The notes under the pieces were generated by a model, which saw only the letters and a list, made by a program, of their open reading frames with translations, was not told the DNA's origin and searched no databases. A stretch of 64,000 nt of DNA from Cryptosporangium phraense. Its GTDB lineage: Bacteria; Actinomycetota; Actinomycetes; Mycobacteriales; Cryptosporangiaceae. The first letter of the stretch is position 1. Each line of letters starts with the position of its first letter. The position numbers and the translations under genes are program-made. The DNA lies in contig NZ_VIRS01000033.1 of NCBI RefSeq assembly GCF_006912135.1, forward strand, positions 1 through 64,000, in the 5' to 3' direction. This document shows positions 27,328 to 37,017 of the stretch, piece by piece.

Positions 27328-28917
27328 ACGCTGAAGGTCGATCTCCGGGAGCATCCGGCCGGCCTCCGGGGTGCCGACCTTGATCAGCCGACGACTGAGC
27401 GGATCCGCACCCATCCCCCGCGACTCGTCCTCGACCTCTTCCCAGATCGACTCCTCGATCGCGTTCAACGCCGGAACGATGAACCCGACGTACCCGCCGC
27501 CGGACGCGTCGACCAGCAGCACCCGCGCGGTCGCCTTGTCGACTTCCTCGTACCGCCCGAGCAGCGTGCTCAGGCAGATCAGCGGCACGGTGGCCCGCCG
27601 GTGCGTGAACACGCCCTGCATCGTGGGGTCGAGCCCGTCGAGCGGGATGTAGTCGGTCGGGTACGGCAGGATCTCCGAGATCTGGACGAGCGGGCTGGCC
27701 ACGTCCACGCCGGCGTTGTACGTCAGCAGCTTCTTGACGACCGGCACCACCCGCCGGCCCTCCGGGGCGTCGTCGGTCTTGACGTGCTGCTGGCTGCGAC
27801 GGCGGCTGCGCATCTCCTCCTCGGCCTGGCTCTCGGCCGAGCCCTCCATGGGCATGCCCATGTTGGCGAGGTTGTCGAGATGCTGGTCGGCCCGGAGCAG
27901 CTCACCGTCGAGGACGAGGTTCTGACCTTTGCCCGGGATCAGCAGCGCACCCTGCAGGAACGGGTTGTTCGCCATCCCGGTCATCGGCAGCGGCAGCACG
28001 TCGGCGGCCGGCACCGACTCGATGTTCGTGACGTCCGAGACGCTCAGCACGACCAGGCCGCGGGGCATGTTGAGCACGATCCCGCGCTCGGTGTCGTGCT
28101 TCGGCAGGACGCCCAGCCCGAGGATCTGCAGCGAGTCGACGACCGGCACGTTCTTCCCGCCCAGCGCGACGACGCCCAGGCAGGCCTCCCCCACCAGCGG
28201 CGACGAGCGGATGACGAGCTTCGGGATGACCGAGTGGACGTGGTTGACGTCGATCGCCAGCCCGATCGCGGCGCACCGCAACAGCATGACGACCCGCCGG
28301 TTCGTGTCACCGGCCTTGATGAACCCGACGTCGGTGGAGTCCTGCCCGCCGGCCGCGGCGGCGGCCAGCGCGCTCTGGTTCCGCTGGCCGGTGTCCCGGA
28401 CGACCGGCACGCCGGGCAGCGCGAAGATCGCCCCCGTGTCGAGCACCGAGACGACGCTGCCGTCCTCGGGCTGCTCGAATGTCTGCCGGAACAGCGAGAC
28501 GCCGGTGCCGCCGACGGTCATGTCCATCAGCCCGTCGAGCGGAATCCGGGTCACGCCCCGGATCTCGTCGGCGAGCAGGCCGAACATCTGCCCGTCCCGG
28601 GCCACGATGACGATGACGTCGTTGCCGCCGCCGTCCTCGATCCCGATCAGGGGGCGCAGATCCAGCACCGGGATGACGAGGTGCCGCAGGTTGACCGCGC
28701 CGACCAGCCCCGGCGCCTGGGCCGGGAACTGGCTGAACTCCGACGGGCAGGGAATGACCTCGCGCAGTTCCGAGAGCGGCAGCGCGACCAGCGCCGGCCC
28801 GATCGTGAACATGCCGTAGACGGTCGTGTCGGCGCTCAGCCCGGGCAGCGTGACGCCCCGGACGGCGGCGTCGGTGAGCTGCGGAACGTCGACCGGGCGC
28901 TCGGCCAGCAGCGTCAC
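27313..28917 (-). CDS. triple CheW-domain scaffold protein
   Basis: A 534-residue protein made of three CheW-like domains in series (about 30-170, 205-365 and 385-530). Each carries the CheW core: [22 protein letters not shown] / [18 protein letters not shown] in the first, [19 protein letters not shown] / [18 protein letters not shown] in the second, and [19 protein letters not shown] / [20 protein letters not shown] in the third. An acidic linker ([17 protein letters not shown]) separates the second and third. CheW domains couple receptors to CheA kinase in hexagonal arrays; three in one chain would act as a multivalent linker. Its GTG start overlaps the receptor gene stop by 4 bases. No CheA is in the window. 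Confidence 0.9.
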   Translation of the reverse strand: MTLLAERPVDVPQLTDAAVRGVTLPGLSADTTVYGMFTIGPALVALPLSELREVIPCPSEFSQFPAQAPGLVGAVNLRHLVIPVLDLRPLIGIEDGGGNDVIVIVARDGQMFGLLADEIRGVTRIPLDGLMDMTVGGTGVSLFRQTFEQPEDGSVVSVLDTGAIFALPGVPVVRDTGQRNQSALAAAAAGGQDSTDVGFIKAGDTNRRVVMLLRCAAIGLAIDVNHVHSVIPKLVIRSSPLVGEACLGVVALGGKNVPVVDSLQILGLGVLPKHDTERGIVLNMPRGLVVLSVSDVTNIESVPAADVLPLPMTGMANNPFLQGALLIPGKGQNLVLDGELLRADQHLDNLANMGMPMEGSAESQAEEEMRSRRRSQQHVKTDDAPEGRRVVPVVKKLLTYNAGVDVASPLVQISEILPYPTDYIPLDGLDPTMQGVFTHRRATVPLICLSTLLGRYEEVDKATARVLLVDASGGGYVGFIVPALNAIEESIWEEVEDESRGMGADPLSRRLIKVGTPEAGRMLPEIDLQRLAAA

Positions 28918-31900
28918 CGGGTGACCTCCTTGCTCTCACCCTCGCTGGCCACGGTGAGCGCGGCGATGATCTCGCTGACCTTGTGCGACGCGGCCTGCTG
29001 CTCCTGCGTCGACTCGGCGATGCGGGAGATCGAGTCGCTGGTCTGCCGGACGCTCTTGAGGATCTCGCTGAACGCCTCCTGGGCCTTCCGCGAGACCGAC
29101 GAGCCCTGGCTCACCCGGTTCGCCGACTCGGCGATCAGCTTGCTGATCTCCCGGGCCGCCTCCGACGAGCGCTCGGCCAGCTTCCGCACCTCACCGGCGA
29201 CGACCGAGAAGCCGACGCCGTGCTCGCCGGCCCGCGCGGCCTCGATCGACGCGTTGAACGCGAGCAGGTTGGTCTGGCTGGCGATCTCGCCGATCACGTT
29301 GACGATCGACGCGATCTCCTCCGACGACTTCTCGATCAGGTCGATGGCCTCGATCGACTTGCGCAGTTCGTCGAACCCGGTCTCGGCGTTGGTCTGGGTG
29401 GAGCCGGCCATGCCGCTGGCCGTCTGCGCGCTGACCACGATCTCGTCGATGCTCAGCGCGAGTTCGCCGACGGTCTCGCTCATCTCCCTGGTCTTGTTCG
29501 TCAGCAGCTGCTCGAGCTTCACCTGCTCGGTGATGTCGGCCGCGTACTTGACCACCTTCACCGGCTCGCCGGCCAGGTTGAAGATCGGGTTGTACGTCGC
29601 CTGGATGTAGACGTCGCGGTTGTACTTGCCGACGCGGTGGAAGCGGCCGGCGATGAACTCGCCCTTGCGCAGCCGGAGCCAGAAGTCGCGGTACTCGGCG
29701 CTCGTGATGTAGTCCGGGGCGCAGAACATGCTGTGGTGCTGGCCCTTGATCTCGCGCTGCGAGTAGCCGATCGTCCGCAGGAAGTTGTCGTTGGCCTCGA
29801 GCACGTTGCCCTCGAGGTCGAACTCGATCACCGCCTGGGCCCGGTCGATCGCCTTGACCTTGCCCTCGAACTCGGCGTTGCGGAGCTTGGCCTGGGTGAT
29901 GTCGCTGGCGTACTTCACGACCTTCACCGGCTTGCCGTCGAGGTCGTAGATCGGGTTGTAGGTCGCCTGGATCCAGACCTCGCGGCCGTCCTTGCCGATC
30001 CGCTTGTACTCGCCCGACTCGTACTCACCGCGGCCGAGCCGCTCCCAGAAGTTCGTGTAGGCCTCGCTGGCGGCTTCCTGCGGGTCGACGAACATCCGGT
30101 GGTGCCGGCCGATGATCTCGTCGCGGTTGTAGCCCAGCGTGTCGAGGAAGTTCTGGTTCGCGTTGAGGATGCGGCCCTCGAGGTCGAACTCGATCGCCGC
30201 CTGAGCCCGCTCGATCGCCTTGACCTTGCCCTCGAACTCCGCGTTCTTGAGCTTCTGCTGGGTGATGTCGGTGGCGTACTTGACGATCTTCATCGGTCGG
30301 CCGTCGAGGTCGAAGATCGGGTTGTACGACGCCTGCAGCCAGATCTCCCGGCCGCCCTTGCCGTACCGCTTGTACTCGCCCGACTCGTACTCGCCCTGGC
30401 CCAGCTTCTTCCAGAACGACCGGTAGGAGTCGGTGTTCGCGAAGTTCGGGTCGACGAACATCCGGTGGTGCTGGCCGACGATCTCGTCGCGCGAGTAGCC
30501 TGTGGTCTCCAGGAACAGCTTGTTCGCGTCGAGGATCTTGCCCTCGAGGTCGAACTCGATGACGGCCTGCGACCGGTCGATCGCGTTGACCTTGCCCTCG
30601 AACTCGGCGTTCTTCATCTTCTCGGCGGTGACGTCGATCGCGTACTTGACGACCTTCACCGGCCGACCCTCGAGGTCGAAGATCGGGTTGTACGACGCGC
30701 GGAGCCAGACTTCCTTGCCGTTCTTGCCGTACCGCTTGTACTCGCCGGCCTCGAACTCGCCGTTCGCGAGCCGCTGCCAGAAGACCCGGTACTGGCTGCC
30801 GCGAGCCTGCTCCTCGTCGACGAACATCCGGTGGTGCTGGCCGACGATCTCGTCCAGCGTGTAGTTCACGGTCTTCAGGAAGTTCTCGTTGGCGGTGAGG
30901 ATGTTGCCGCCGAGGTCGAACTCGATGACCGCCTGGGCCCGGCTGATCGCGTTGACCTTGCCCTCGTACTCGGCGTTCACCAGCTTGGTGTCGGTGACGT
31001 CCATCGCGTACTTGACGATCTTGTACGGCTTGCCGTCGAGATCGAAGATCGGGTTGTAGGTGGCCCGGATCCAGACTTCCTTGCCGCCCTTGCCGATCCG
31101 CTTGTACTCGCCCGACTGGACCTCGCCGGCCTTGAGCTTCTCCCAGAACTTCCGGTACTCCTCGGTCTCGGCGTAGGCCGGCTGCACGAACATCCGGTGC
31201 GGCTGGCCGACGACCTCGGAGAGCGCGTACCCGGTGAGGTTCAGGAAGTTGTCGTTGGCGCCGAGGATGTTGCCGTTGAGGTCGAACTCGATCACGGCCT
31301 GCGAGCGGTCGATCGCCGCGTAGCGTCCGCGGAGCTCGGCGACCTGCTCGCGGTCCTTCGTGATGTCGTAGGCGGTGACGAGGACCTGGTCCGGGTCTTT
31401 GCCGTTGGCGGCTTTCGCCGCGGTCGCGGTGGCGGCGGCCTTGGCCGGGGTCGATTTGGCGGCCGCCGCCGTCGTCTTCTGGGGTTCGGCTTTCCCGCCG
31501 TCGGCCGGTTCCTTCACGGCGGACGCCGGGGCGGCGGGCGCCGCAGGCGACGTCGACGGCGCGCTCGGCAGGGTCGGACCGGACTCGTCATTAAGGACGG
31601 GGCCGCAGTTCAGGCGGAGCCACCGCTGCTTGCCGTCGCCGCCGGTGATCGGGATGACCTCTTCGACGAACTCGCCGCGGCGGCCCGTGCTGAGGATCTT
31701 CTCGACTTCCATGCTCGGGATGGACCACACCTGGTCCAGTCGCTGCCCGATCAGCGCCTCGATCGGCCGGTCGGCCAGGTCGACCGCGCGCTGGTTCACC
31801 GACACCAGCGCGCCGGTTTTCGCGTTCACGATCAGGACGAGGCGTTCCTGGACGAGCAGCGCCAGAGACGCGGCCTTGACCGCGGTACTCGCCGTCGCGT

Positions 31901-31925
31901 CGATCAGACTCGCGGGCTGCGTCAC
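28914..31925 (-). CDS. soluble methyl-accepting chemotaxis-type receptor with six PAS domains
   Basis: A 1003-residue receptor without membrane segments. It has a divergent N-terminal PAS (~20-110), an Ala/Pro/Lys-rich linker (~115-178), then five tandem PAS domains with a strict 122-residue period (~201-810). The C-terminal signalling hairpin is intact, with tip [20 protein letters not shown] followed by [21 protein letters not shown]. Each PAS ends in a PAC-like [17 protein letters not shown] segment. The start is GTG behind GAAGGAG. It is translationally coupled to the triple-CheW gene. It is probably a cytoplasmic redox, light or ligand sensor; no haem-ligand assignment is attempted. Confidence 0.93.
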   Translation of the reverse strand: MTQPASLIDATASTAVKAASLALLVQERLVLIVNAKTGALVSVNQRAVDLADRPIEALIGQRLDQVWSIPSMEVEKILSTGRRGEFVEEVIPITGGDGKQRWLRLNCGPVLNDESGPTLPSAPSTSPAAPAAPASAVKEPADGGKAEPQKTTAAAAKSTPAKAAATATAAKAANGKDPDQVLVTAYDITKDREQVAELRGRYAAIDRSQAVIEFDLNGNILGANDNFLNLTGYALSEVVGQPHRMFVQPAYAETEEYRKFWEKLKAGEVQSGEYKRIGKGGKEVWIRATYNPIFDLDGKPYKIVKYAMDVTDTKLVNAEYEGKVNAISRAQAVIEFDLGGNILTANENFLKTVNYTLDEIVGQHHRMFVDEEQARGSQYRVFWQRLANGEFEAGEYKRYGKNGKEVWLRASYNPIFDLEGRPVKVVKYAIDVTAEKMKNAEFEGKVNAIDRSQAVIEFDLEGKILDANKLFLETTGYSRDEIVGQHHRMFVDPNFANTDSYRSFWKKLGQGEYESGEYKRYGKGGREIWLQASYNPIFDLDGRPMKIVKYATDITQQKLKNAEFEGKVKAIERAQAAIEFDLEGRILNANQNFLDTLGYNRDEIIGRHHRMFVDPQEAASEAYTNFWERLGRGEYESGEYKRIGKDGREVWIQATYNPIYDLDGKPVKVVKYASDITQAKLRNAEFEGKVKAIDRAQAVIEFDLEGNVLEANDNFLRTIGYSQREIKGQHHSMFCAPDYITSAEYRDFWLRLRKGEFIAGRFHRVGKYNRDVYIQATYNPIFNLAGEPVKVVKYAADITEQVKLEQLLTNKTREMSETVGELALSIDEIVVSAQTASGMAGSTQTNAETGFDELRKSIEAIDLIEKSSEEIASIVNVIGEIASQTNLLAFNASIEAARAGEHGVGFSVVAGEVRKLAERSSEAAREISKLIAESANRVSQGSSVSRKAQEAFSEILKSVRQTSDSISRIAESTQEQQAASHKVSEIIAALTVASEGESKEVTR
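29496..31325 (-). repeat. five tandem 366-bp PAS-coding repeats
   Basis: Five consecutive units, each about 366 bp, encode PAS domains starting [13 protein letters not shown] and ending in VKYAxDxTxxK. They are similar at the DNA level and strictly in frame, so they arose by tandem duplication within the receptor gene and are a substrate for recombination. Confidence 0.88.
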
Positions 31926-32046
31926 CGTTGCTCCTTCGAAACCACGTTCGACCGGCTGGTCTCGCCGGAGTGGAGAGAGACCACTCGAAACGTCGGCACG
32001 AGATCGACCGGCTTGAGGGCTATCGAAGATCCGCTCCGCAGGGGCT

Positions 32047-33003
32047 TCAGTGCGGGGTCTGCGTCCGGGGGCCGCGCAGTTCGGCCGGGTCGATCAGCGA
32101 CGCCTGGGCGTGGTCGACCTGCAGGGTCGTGTGCTGGATCCCGTACCGCTCGGCCAGCAGGGCCGCGATCTGTTCGCGCCGGGCATGGCAGTCCTGGTCG
32201 CTGGCCAGCAGGAGGTGCGCCGAGAGGTTCGGGAACCCGGACGTGACCTCCCAGACGTGCAGGTCGTGCACGTCGACGACGCCGTCCACCGCGTGCAGGT
32301 CGCCGTCGATCGCGGCCACGTCGAGGCCCCGGGGCGCGGCCTCCAGGAACACCCGCCAGGAGTCGCGCAGCAGCCCCCAGCCGGCCCACGCCATCGACAG
32401 CGCGACCAGCAGCGTCGCCACCGCGTCGGCCCTGGCCCAGCCGGTGAACAGCACGATCGCGCCGGCCACCGCGGTCGCGACGAACGCGAACAGGTCGGTG
32501 AGCAGGTGCTGGAACGCTCCCTCGACGTTCAGCGAGCGGCGGTCGGCGCGGGAGACGCACCAGGTGGCGAGCGCGTTCACCCCGATCCCGACGACGGCGG
32601 TGGCCAGCACGAGCCCGCCGGACACGTCGGGCGGGTTGCGGAACCGGTCGATCGCCTCGACCACGAACACGATCGCCAGCGCCCACAGCGTGACGCCGTT
32701 GAGCTGCGCCGAGAGGATCTCGACCCGGCGCAGCCCGTAGGTGAAATTGCCCTTGGCCGGCCGGGCGGCCAGCCGCATGGCGATCAGGGCGAGCACGATC
32801 GCGGCCGCGTCGGTGAGCATGTGGGCGGCGTCCGAGAGCAGGGCCAGCGACCGGGCGATGAGCCCGACGACGACCTCGCCGGCCATGAACGCCAGGATCA
32901 GGCTCAACGCCCCGATCAGCCACCGCCGATCGGCGTCGGCCCCGATCGCATGCGAATGCCCACCCGCGTGGTCATGGTCGTGATCGTGCATGTCATCCAA
33001 CAT
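32047..33003 (-). CDS. CDF family divalent metal (Zn/Co/Cd) exporter
   Basis: A 318-residue cation diffusion facilitator. The His-rich N-terminus ([15 protein letters not shown]) is typical of zinc transporters. Helix 2 carries the metal-site [14 protein letters not shown], and helix 5 has [13 protein letters not shown], giving the expected Asp/His sites, with a cytoplasmic domain containing [14 protein letters not shown]. It should export Zn2+ or related ions by proton antiport. The start is ATG 33003 or, with a closer purine-rich site, ATG 32991. An inverted repeat overlaps the start and is a candidate metal-regulated operator. Confidence 0.93.
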   Translation of the reverse strand: MLDDMHDHDHDHAGGHSHAIGADADRRWLIGALSLILAFMAGEVVVGLIARSLALLSDAAHMLTDAAAIVLALIAMRLAARPAKGNFTYGLRRVEILSAQLNGVTLWALAIVFVVEAIDRFRNPPDVSGGLVLATAVVGIGVNALATWCVSRADRRSLNVEGAFQHLLTDLFAFVATAVAGAIVLFTGWARADAVATLLVALSMAWAGWGLLRDSWRVFLEAAPRGLDVAAIDGDLHAVDGVVDVHDLHVWEVTSGFPNLSAHLLLASDQDCHARREQIAALLAERYGIQHTTLQVDHAQASLIDPAELRGPRTQTPH

Positions 33004-33023
33004 ATGCGGAGTTCGCTATATGT
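33000..33023. promoter_or_regulatory. inverted repeat at the CDF exporter start
   Basis: ACATATGCG-GAGTT-CGCTATATGT is an imperfect inverted repeat (one extra T in the right arm) in an AT-rich patch just at the start codon. Its shape fits ArsR/SmtB-type metal repressor operators that guard CDF genes. No ArsR-type metal sensor gene is nearby. Confidence 0.5.
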
Positions 33024-33061
33024 GGCAAAGCCGACGATGACAATGCGATTCATTCCGCCGG

Positions 33062-33796
33062 TCAGATCGTCGCCGAGCGCAGCGCCCGGGTGCCCACGGC
33101 CAGCCCGACCCCGGCGGTGGCCACCGCTCCCACCGCGGCCCAGAACACCGACGCCACCCAGAACTCGCCCGCGAACAACGAGCGCTCCGCTTCCACGAGA
33201 TACGTCAGCGGATTCGCCCGGCTCACCGCCGCCAGCCATCCCGGCCCCGTCTCCACCGGCAACAGCACTCCCGACAGCAGCACCAGCGGGAACAACAGGA
33301 ACTGATGCAGCCCCCAGAACGCGCCCTGCTGCCGCCTCGTCACGATCGCGAGCGCGATCGTCAACGACCCGAGCCCCACTCCGAACACCGCCAGCAGCAC
33401 CAGCCCGGCCAGCACGTTGAGCGGATACAGCCGGAACCCCAGCGGCAGAGCCGCCAGCACGATCACCACCGCCTGCGCGGCCAGCGAGAACACCTCCTTC
33501 AGCGTCTTCCCGGCCAGGATCGCCGACCGGCTCACCGGCGTCACCAGTACCCGCTCCATCGACCCGCCGGCCAGCTCCGTCTGCACCGCCCACCCGGCCC
33601 CGGCGGTCGCGAACAACCCGGTCATCACCAGGATCCCGGGCACGAACCACTGCCAACCCGTGCCCGGCACCGTGCTCAGCAACGGCCCGAACAGCAGCAG
33701 GAACACCAGCGGCTGGGCCATCGTGAACAGCAAGCCGATCGGGTTGCGCACCGTCGGCGTCACCTCCCGCACGAACACCACCCAGGCCGCGTTCAC
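33062..33796 (-). CDS. ABC-2 type export permease
   Basis: A 244-residue membrane protein with six predicted helices. It has the ABC-2 permease features of DrrB-like exporters: PIGLLFTMAQPLVFLLLFGP, VPGILVMTGLFATAGAG, ERVLVTPVSRSAILAGKTL and FLLFPLVLLSGVLLPVE. It forms an exporter with the ATPase gene whose stop overlaps its start by 4 bases. The exported compound is unknown; drug or lipid export is usual. Confidence 0.92.
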   Translation of the reverse strand: MNAAWVVFVREVTPTVRNPIGLLFTMAQPLVFLLLFGPLLSTVPGTGWQWFVPGILVMTGLFATAGAGWAVQTELAGGSMERVLVTPVSRSAILAGKTLKEVFSLAAQAVVIVLAALPLGFRLYPLNVLAGLVLLAVFGVGLGSLTIALAIVTRRQQGAFWGLHQFLLFPLVLLSGVLLPVETGPGWLAAVSRANPLTYLVEAERSLFAGEFWVASVFWAAVGAVATAGVGLAVGTRALRSATI

Positions 33797-34536
33797 GTCA
33801 GGCTCCGTCCGGTCAGCGAGAGGAACACCTCGTCGAGCGTGGCCGCGTCGATCCCGGCTTTCAGCCGGTCCGGGGTGTCGTCGGCGATCACCACCCCGTC
33901 GTCGATCACGACGACGCGCTCGGCCAGCGCGTCGGCCTCCTCGAGGTAGTGGGTCGAGAAGAAGACCGTCGTCCCGAACTCGGTCCGCAGCCGCCGCATC
34001 ATCTCGACGACGTTCGCCCGGTTCTGCGGGTCCAGCCCGGTCGACGGTTCGTCCAGGAACAACAGCGGCGGACGATGGACCAGCCCGATGGCCAGGTCGA
34101 GCCGCCGCCGCTGGCCGCCGGAGAGCGTCGAGACTACGCGTCGCGCCAGTGCGTCCAGATCGAGCAGGGACAGCAGTTCGACGGCGCGGCGGCGGGCCTG
34201 ACCGCGGGTCAGACCGTGGAGACGGCCCTGGGTGACCAGTTCGTCGCCGACGCGGAAGAAGTCCCCGGCGCCGGAGCCCTGTCCGAGGTAGCCGATCCGG
34301 CGACGGACACCGGCCGGGTCGGTGCGCACGTCGCAGCCGGCGACGACGGCGGTTCCCGCGGTCGGGGTCAGCAGTGTGGTGAGCAGGCGCAGCGTGGTCG
34401 ACTTCCCGGCGCCGTTCGGGCCGAGGAACGCGACGAGCTCGCCCGGCGCCACGTCGAGATCGATGCCGCGCACCGCCTCGACGATCTCACCCCGGCGCAG
34501 CCGGAAATGCCGGGTCAGCCCCCGTGCGGAAATCAT
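33793..34536 (-). CDS. ABC transporter ATP-binding protein (DrrA-like)
   Basis: All nucleotide-binding motifs are present: Walker A GPNGAGKSTTL, the Q-loop GYLGQGSG, signature LSGGQRRRLDLA, Walker B LLFLDEPSTGLD and the H-loop STHYLEEAD. This is the DrrA/CcmA-like export class. The ATG has a clear GGAGGT upstream. It is the first gene of a two-gene exporter operon, divergent from a MarR regulator with a palindrome near the regulator start. Confidence 0.94.
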   Translation of the reverse strand: MISARGLTRHFRLRRGEIVEAVRGIDLDVAPGELVAFLGPNGAGKSTTLRLLTTLLTPTAGTAVVAGCDVRTDPAGVRRRIGYLGQGSGAGDFFRVGDELVTQGRLHGLTRGQARRRAVELLSLLDLDALARRVVSTLSGGQRRRLDLAIGLVHRPPLLFLDEPSTGLDPQNRANVVEMMRRLRTEFGTTVFFSTHYLEEADALAERVVVIDDGVVIADDTPDRLKAGIDAATLDEVFLSLTGRSLT

Positions 34537-34616
34537 GGGACCTCCGATATGGAAGGAATTGGGAGGCTTTCCGGCGCCGGAAGCCCCGAAAGCGTAGGCC
34601 GGAAAATCATGTGACC

Positions 34617-34631
34617 GTCAGGGTTCCTGAC
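34617..34631. promoter_or_regulatory. perfect palindrome, likely MarR operator
   Basis: GTCAGG-GTT-CCTGAC has perfect 6-bp arms and a 3-base centre. It ends 11 bases before the MarR start in the divergent promoter region, so MarR is likely to repress itself and possibly the ABC exporter from it. Confidence 0.65.
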
Positions 34632-34642
34632 AGACTTGGTCG

Positions 34643-35074
34643 ATGGCCCTTCCGCTCGCGTACCTGCTCGCGCACGCCGGGGTTCTCGCCGTTCGTCATG
34701 CGGACGCCGCCCTGCGGCCGTACGAGCTCACGACCCGGCAGTACGGGCTGCTCGGCCAGCTCGACGCGGAGCCGGAGCTGACCACGTCAGAGCTCGCCCG
34801 GCAGCTCGACGTCTCGCGTCAGACGCTGCACGAGATGGTCATCGCGCTCGAACGGGCCGGTTACCTGGTGCGCGCGCCGGGCGCGACCGGCCGGACCCGG
34901 CGGCTGGCCCTCACCCCGCTGGCTGTGCGCCGGCTGCCCCGGATCGCGGGGACCCTCGAGGACGCCGAGGCCGCGTTCTTCGACGGCGTCTCCCCGGCCG
35001 CGGTCGCCGCGCTCCGCCGCCTGCTCCAGGCCACCCTGGCCCACACGACCGACGACGAGTCCTGGCTGGCTTGA
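34643..35074 (+). CDS. MarR family regulator
   Basis: A 143-residue winged-helix regulator. The recognition region reads LTTSELARQLDVSRQTLHEM with the wing RAGYLVRAPGATGRTRRLAL and a helical dimer arm. It lies divergent from a DrrAB-like exporter, whose expression it probably controls. The ribosome site is weak and the palindrome ends 11 bases upstream, so the transcript may be nearly leaderless. Confidence 0.9.
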   Translation: MALPLAYLLAHAGVLAVRHADAALRPYELTTRQYGLLGQLDAEPELTTSELARQLDVSRQTLHEMVIALERAGYLVRAPGATGRTRRLALTPLAVRRLPRIAGTLEDAEAAFFDGVSPAAVAALRRLLQATLAHTTDDESWLA

Positions 35075-35124
35075 GCCGACCTCGCAGCATCAGTCCGAAC
35101 GCGGTGCCGACGTAGGCTCTCGGC

Positions 35125-36066
35125 GTGAGCAACCTGGATCCGGCCCCGGCCGAGTCGACCGGCAGCGGAGACGCCACCGCCGCGCCGGTGCGCGAGCTGC
35201 TGATCGGCCGCGACGTCGTCCTCGGCGGACCCCGAGGCATGAGCGTCACCCGGACGCTGCCGCACAAGCACCGGCGGATGGTCGGCGCCTGGTGCTTCGT
35301 CGACCACTACGGGCCGGAGAGCGCGGTCATGCGCGTCCCGCCGCACCCGCACACCGGTCTGCAGACCGTCAGCTGGCTGCTGCGCGGCGAGGTGCTGCAC
35401 CGCGACAGCCTCGGCTCGGAGCAGATGATCCACCCGGGTCAGCTCAACCTGATGACCGCGGGCGCCGGGATCTCGCACTCCGAGGAGTCGCCGGCCGGAC
35501 GGACGACGGTCCTGCACGGCGCTCAGCTGTGGGTCGCGCTCCCGGAGGCCGCGCGCGCGGTCGCGCCCGCGTTCGCGCACCACGACGACCTGCCGGTGGT
35601 GGCGCGCGACGGGCTCACCGCGACCGTCCTCATGGGGACGCTGGAGGGCGCGACGTCACCGGCCACGACCCATACCCCGCTGGTCGGGGCCGAAATCCTG
35701 ATCGACGGGGGCGGCGAGCTCACGCTGCGGACCGACTTCGAGTACGCGGTGCTGGCGTTCGAGGACGGCCCGGTCGTCGACGGCGAGCCGGTGCCGGCGG
35801 GCGCGCTGGTCTACCTCGGCACCGGACGCTCCGCCCTGCCACTGGACGGCACCGGTCGCGTCCTGCTCCTCGGCGGCGAGCCGTTCGAGGAGCAGATCGT
35901 CATGTGGTGGAACTTCGTCGGCCGGAACCACGACGAGATCGTCGAGTTCCGCACCGGCTGGGAGGCCGGCCGAGGCTTCGGCGAGGTCACCGGCTTCGAC
36001 GGCCCCCCGTTGCACGCCCCGGAGCTCCCCACCACTCCCCTGAAGCCCCGGGGCCGTACCCGCTAG
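35125..36066 (+). CDS. pirin family protein
   Basis: A 313-residue bicupin. The N-terminal cupin has the pirin metal-site motif PPHPHTGLQTVSWLL and GAGISHSEES (His, His, His, Glu). The middle holds ALPEAARAVAPAFAHH, and the C-terminal half is the second cupin. Pirins are iron proteins with quercetinase activity in some cases and regulatory roles in others. Its TAG stop is part of the CTAG at 36063-36066 into which an IS element inserted; the coding frame is intact. Confidence 0.93.
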   Translation: MSNLDPAPAESTGSGDATAAPVRELLIGRDVVLGGPRGMSVTRTLPHKHRRMVGAWCFVDHYGPESAVMRVPPHPHTGLQTVSWLLRGEVLHRDSLGSEQMIHPGQLNLMTAGAGISHSEESPAGRTTVLHGAQLWVALPEAARAVAPAFAHHDDLPVVARDGLTATVLMGTLEGATSPATTHTPLVGAEILIDGGGELTLRTDFEYAVLAFEDGPVVDGEPVPAGALVYLGTGRSALPLDGTGRVLLLGGEPFEEQIVMWWNFVGRNHDEIVEFRTGWEAGRGFGEVTGFDGPPLHAPELPTTPLKPRGRTR

Positions 36067-37017
36067 AGCGTGTTTGAGAAGCCGGTCGCTCGTTGGGTGA
36101 TGTGTGGCTCGTGGTGATCTGACGAACGCGCAGTGGGATGTTCTGTCGGCGGTGTTGCCGCCGGCGAAGCCGGGCGGCCGCCCGCCGCGTCCGCGGCGGC
36201 AGGTCATTGACGGGATCCGGTGGCGGATCCGGACCGGTGCTCCGTGGCGTGACCTGCCCGAACGCTACGGACCCTGGGAGACTGCGTATGGGCTCTTCCG
36301 GGACTGGCAGCGTGACGGGACCTAGACACGGATCGTGTCCGATCTGCAGTCTCGGGCCCAGGCGCGGGGTCTGATCACCTGGGACGTGTCGGTTGACTCG
36401 ACCGTGGTCCGGGCCCACCAGCACGCCGCTGGCGCTCGTCAAGGGGCAGCGAACAGAAACAACCGCCGGGAGGGTGCCCAACGACCATGGTCTGGGACGG
36501 TCACGCGGCGGGCTGAGCACCAAGATCCACCTCGCGGCCGAGGCTGGGCAACGCCCGTTGTCGCTGCTGATCACCGCCGGACAGGCCGGTGACGCGCCGC
36601 AGTTCCAGCCGGTCCCCGACGCCGTCCGCGTCACCGGCCGGGCCGGTCGGCCCAGGACCCGGCCGACCCAGGACCCAGCCGACGCGGGTCCTGGCCGACC
36701 CGGGTCCTGGCCGACAAGGCCTACGGATCCCGCGCCAACCGCAGCTACCTGCGCCGACGCGGGATCCGCGCCACCATTCCCGAACCGGCCGACCGGATCA
36801 GCCACCGCAAACGCCGCGGCCGCAATGGCGGCCGACCACCGGCCTTCGACCTTGAGACCTACAAGCAGCGCCATGCTGTCGAGTGCGGGATCAACCGCCT
36901 GAAGCGCTACCGCGGCGTGGCCACCCGATACGACAAACTCGCCGTCCGCTACCTGGCCACCCTCCTGATCGCCGCGATCAACGAATGGCTGCGCTGACCA
37001 GCAATACAAACAGGCCC
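36066..37017 (+). mobile_element. IS5-family (IS427-like) insertion sequence, decayed
   Basis: The ends are imperfect inverted repeats: GAGCGTGTTTGAGAAGCCGG on the left, and GGGCCTGTTTGTATTGCTGG reading inward from the right (14 of the first 21 positions match). The element is flanked by CTAG on both sides (36063-36066 and 37017-37020), consistent with insertion at a CTAG/TA-type target. Exact boundaries depend on whether the duplicated target is taken as TA, CTA or CTAG. It carries one broken transposase gene. Confidence 0.88.
36104..36997 (+). pseudogene. IS5-family DDE transposase, inactivated
   Basis: The protein can be followed across frames from MARGDLTNAQWDVLSAVLPP to the end [15 protein letters not shown]. 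The DDE residues are recognisable in [25 protein letters not shown] and [15 protein letters not shown]. Lesions: a TAG at 36323-36325 replaces the expected Trp codon after DWQRDGT; a frame change occurs near 36438-36445; and a small tandem duplication of GGGTCCTGGCCGAC-like sequence at about 36650-36715 shifts the frame again. Related elements use programmed frameshifting, but the stop plus duplication make this copy non-functional. Confidence 0.88.

Noticed and set aside
29496-31325. Regular repeats considered as a CRISPR-like or satellite array
   Set aside because: The 366-bp units are entirely coding and in frame and encode full PAS domains.
28983-32246. Long plus-strand frame opposite the PAS receptor
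   Set aside because: Its repeats mirror the PAS repeats of the true gene; it has no independent motif.
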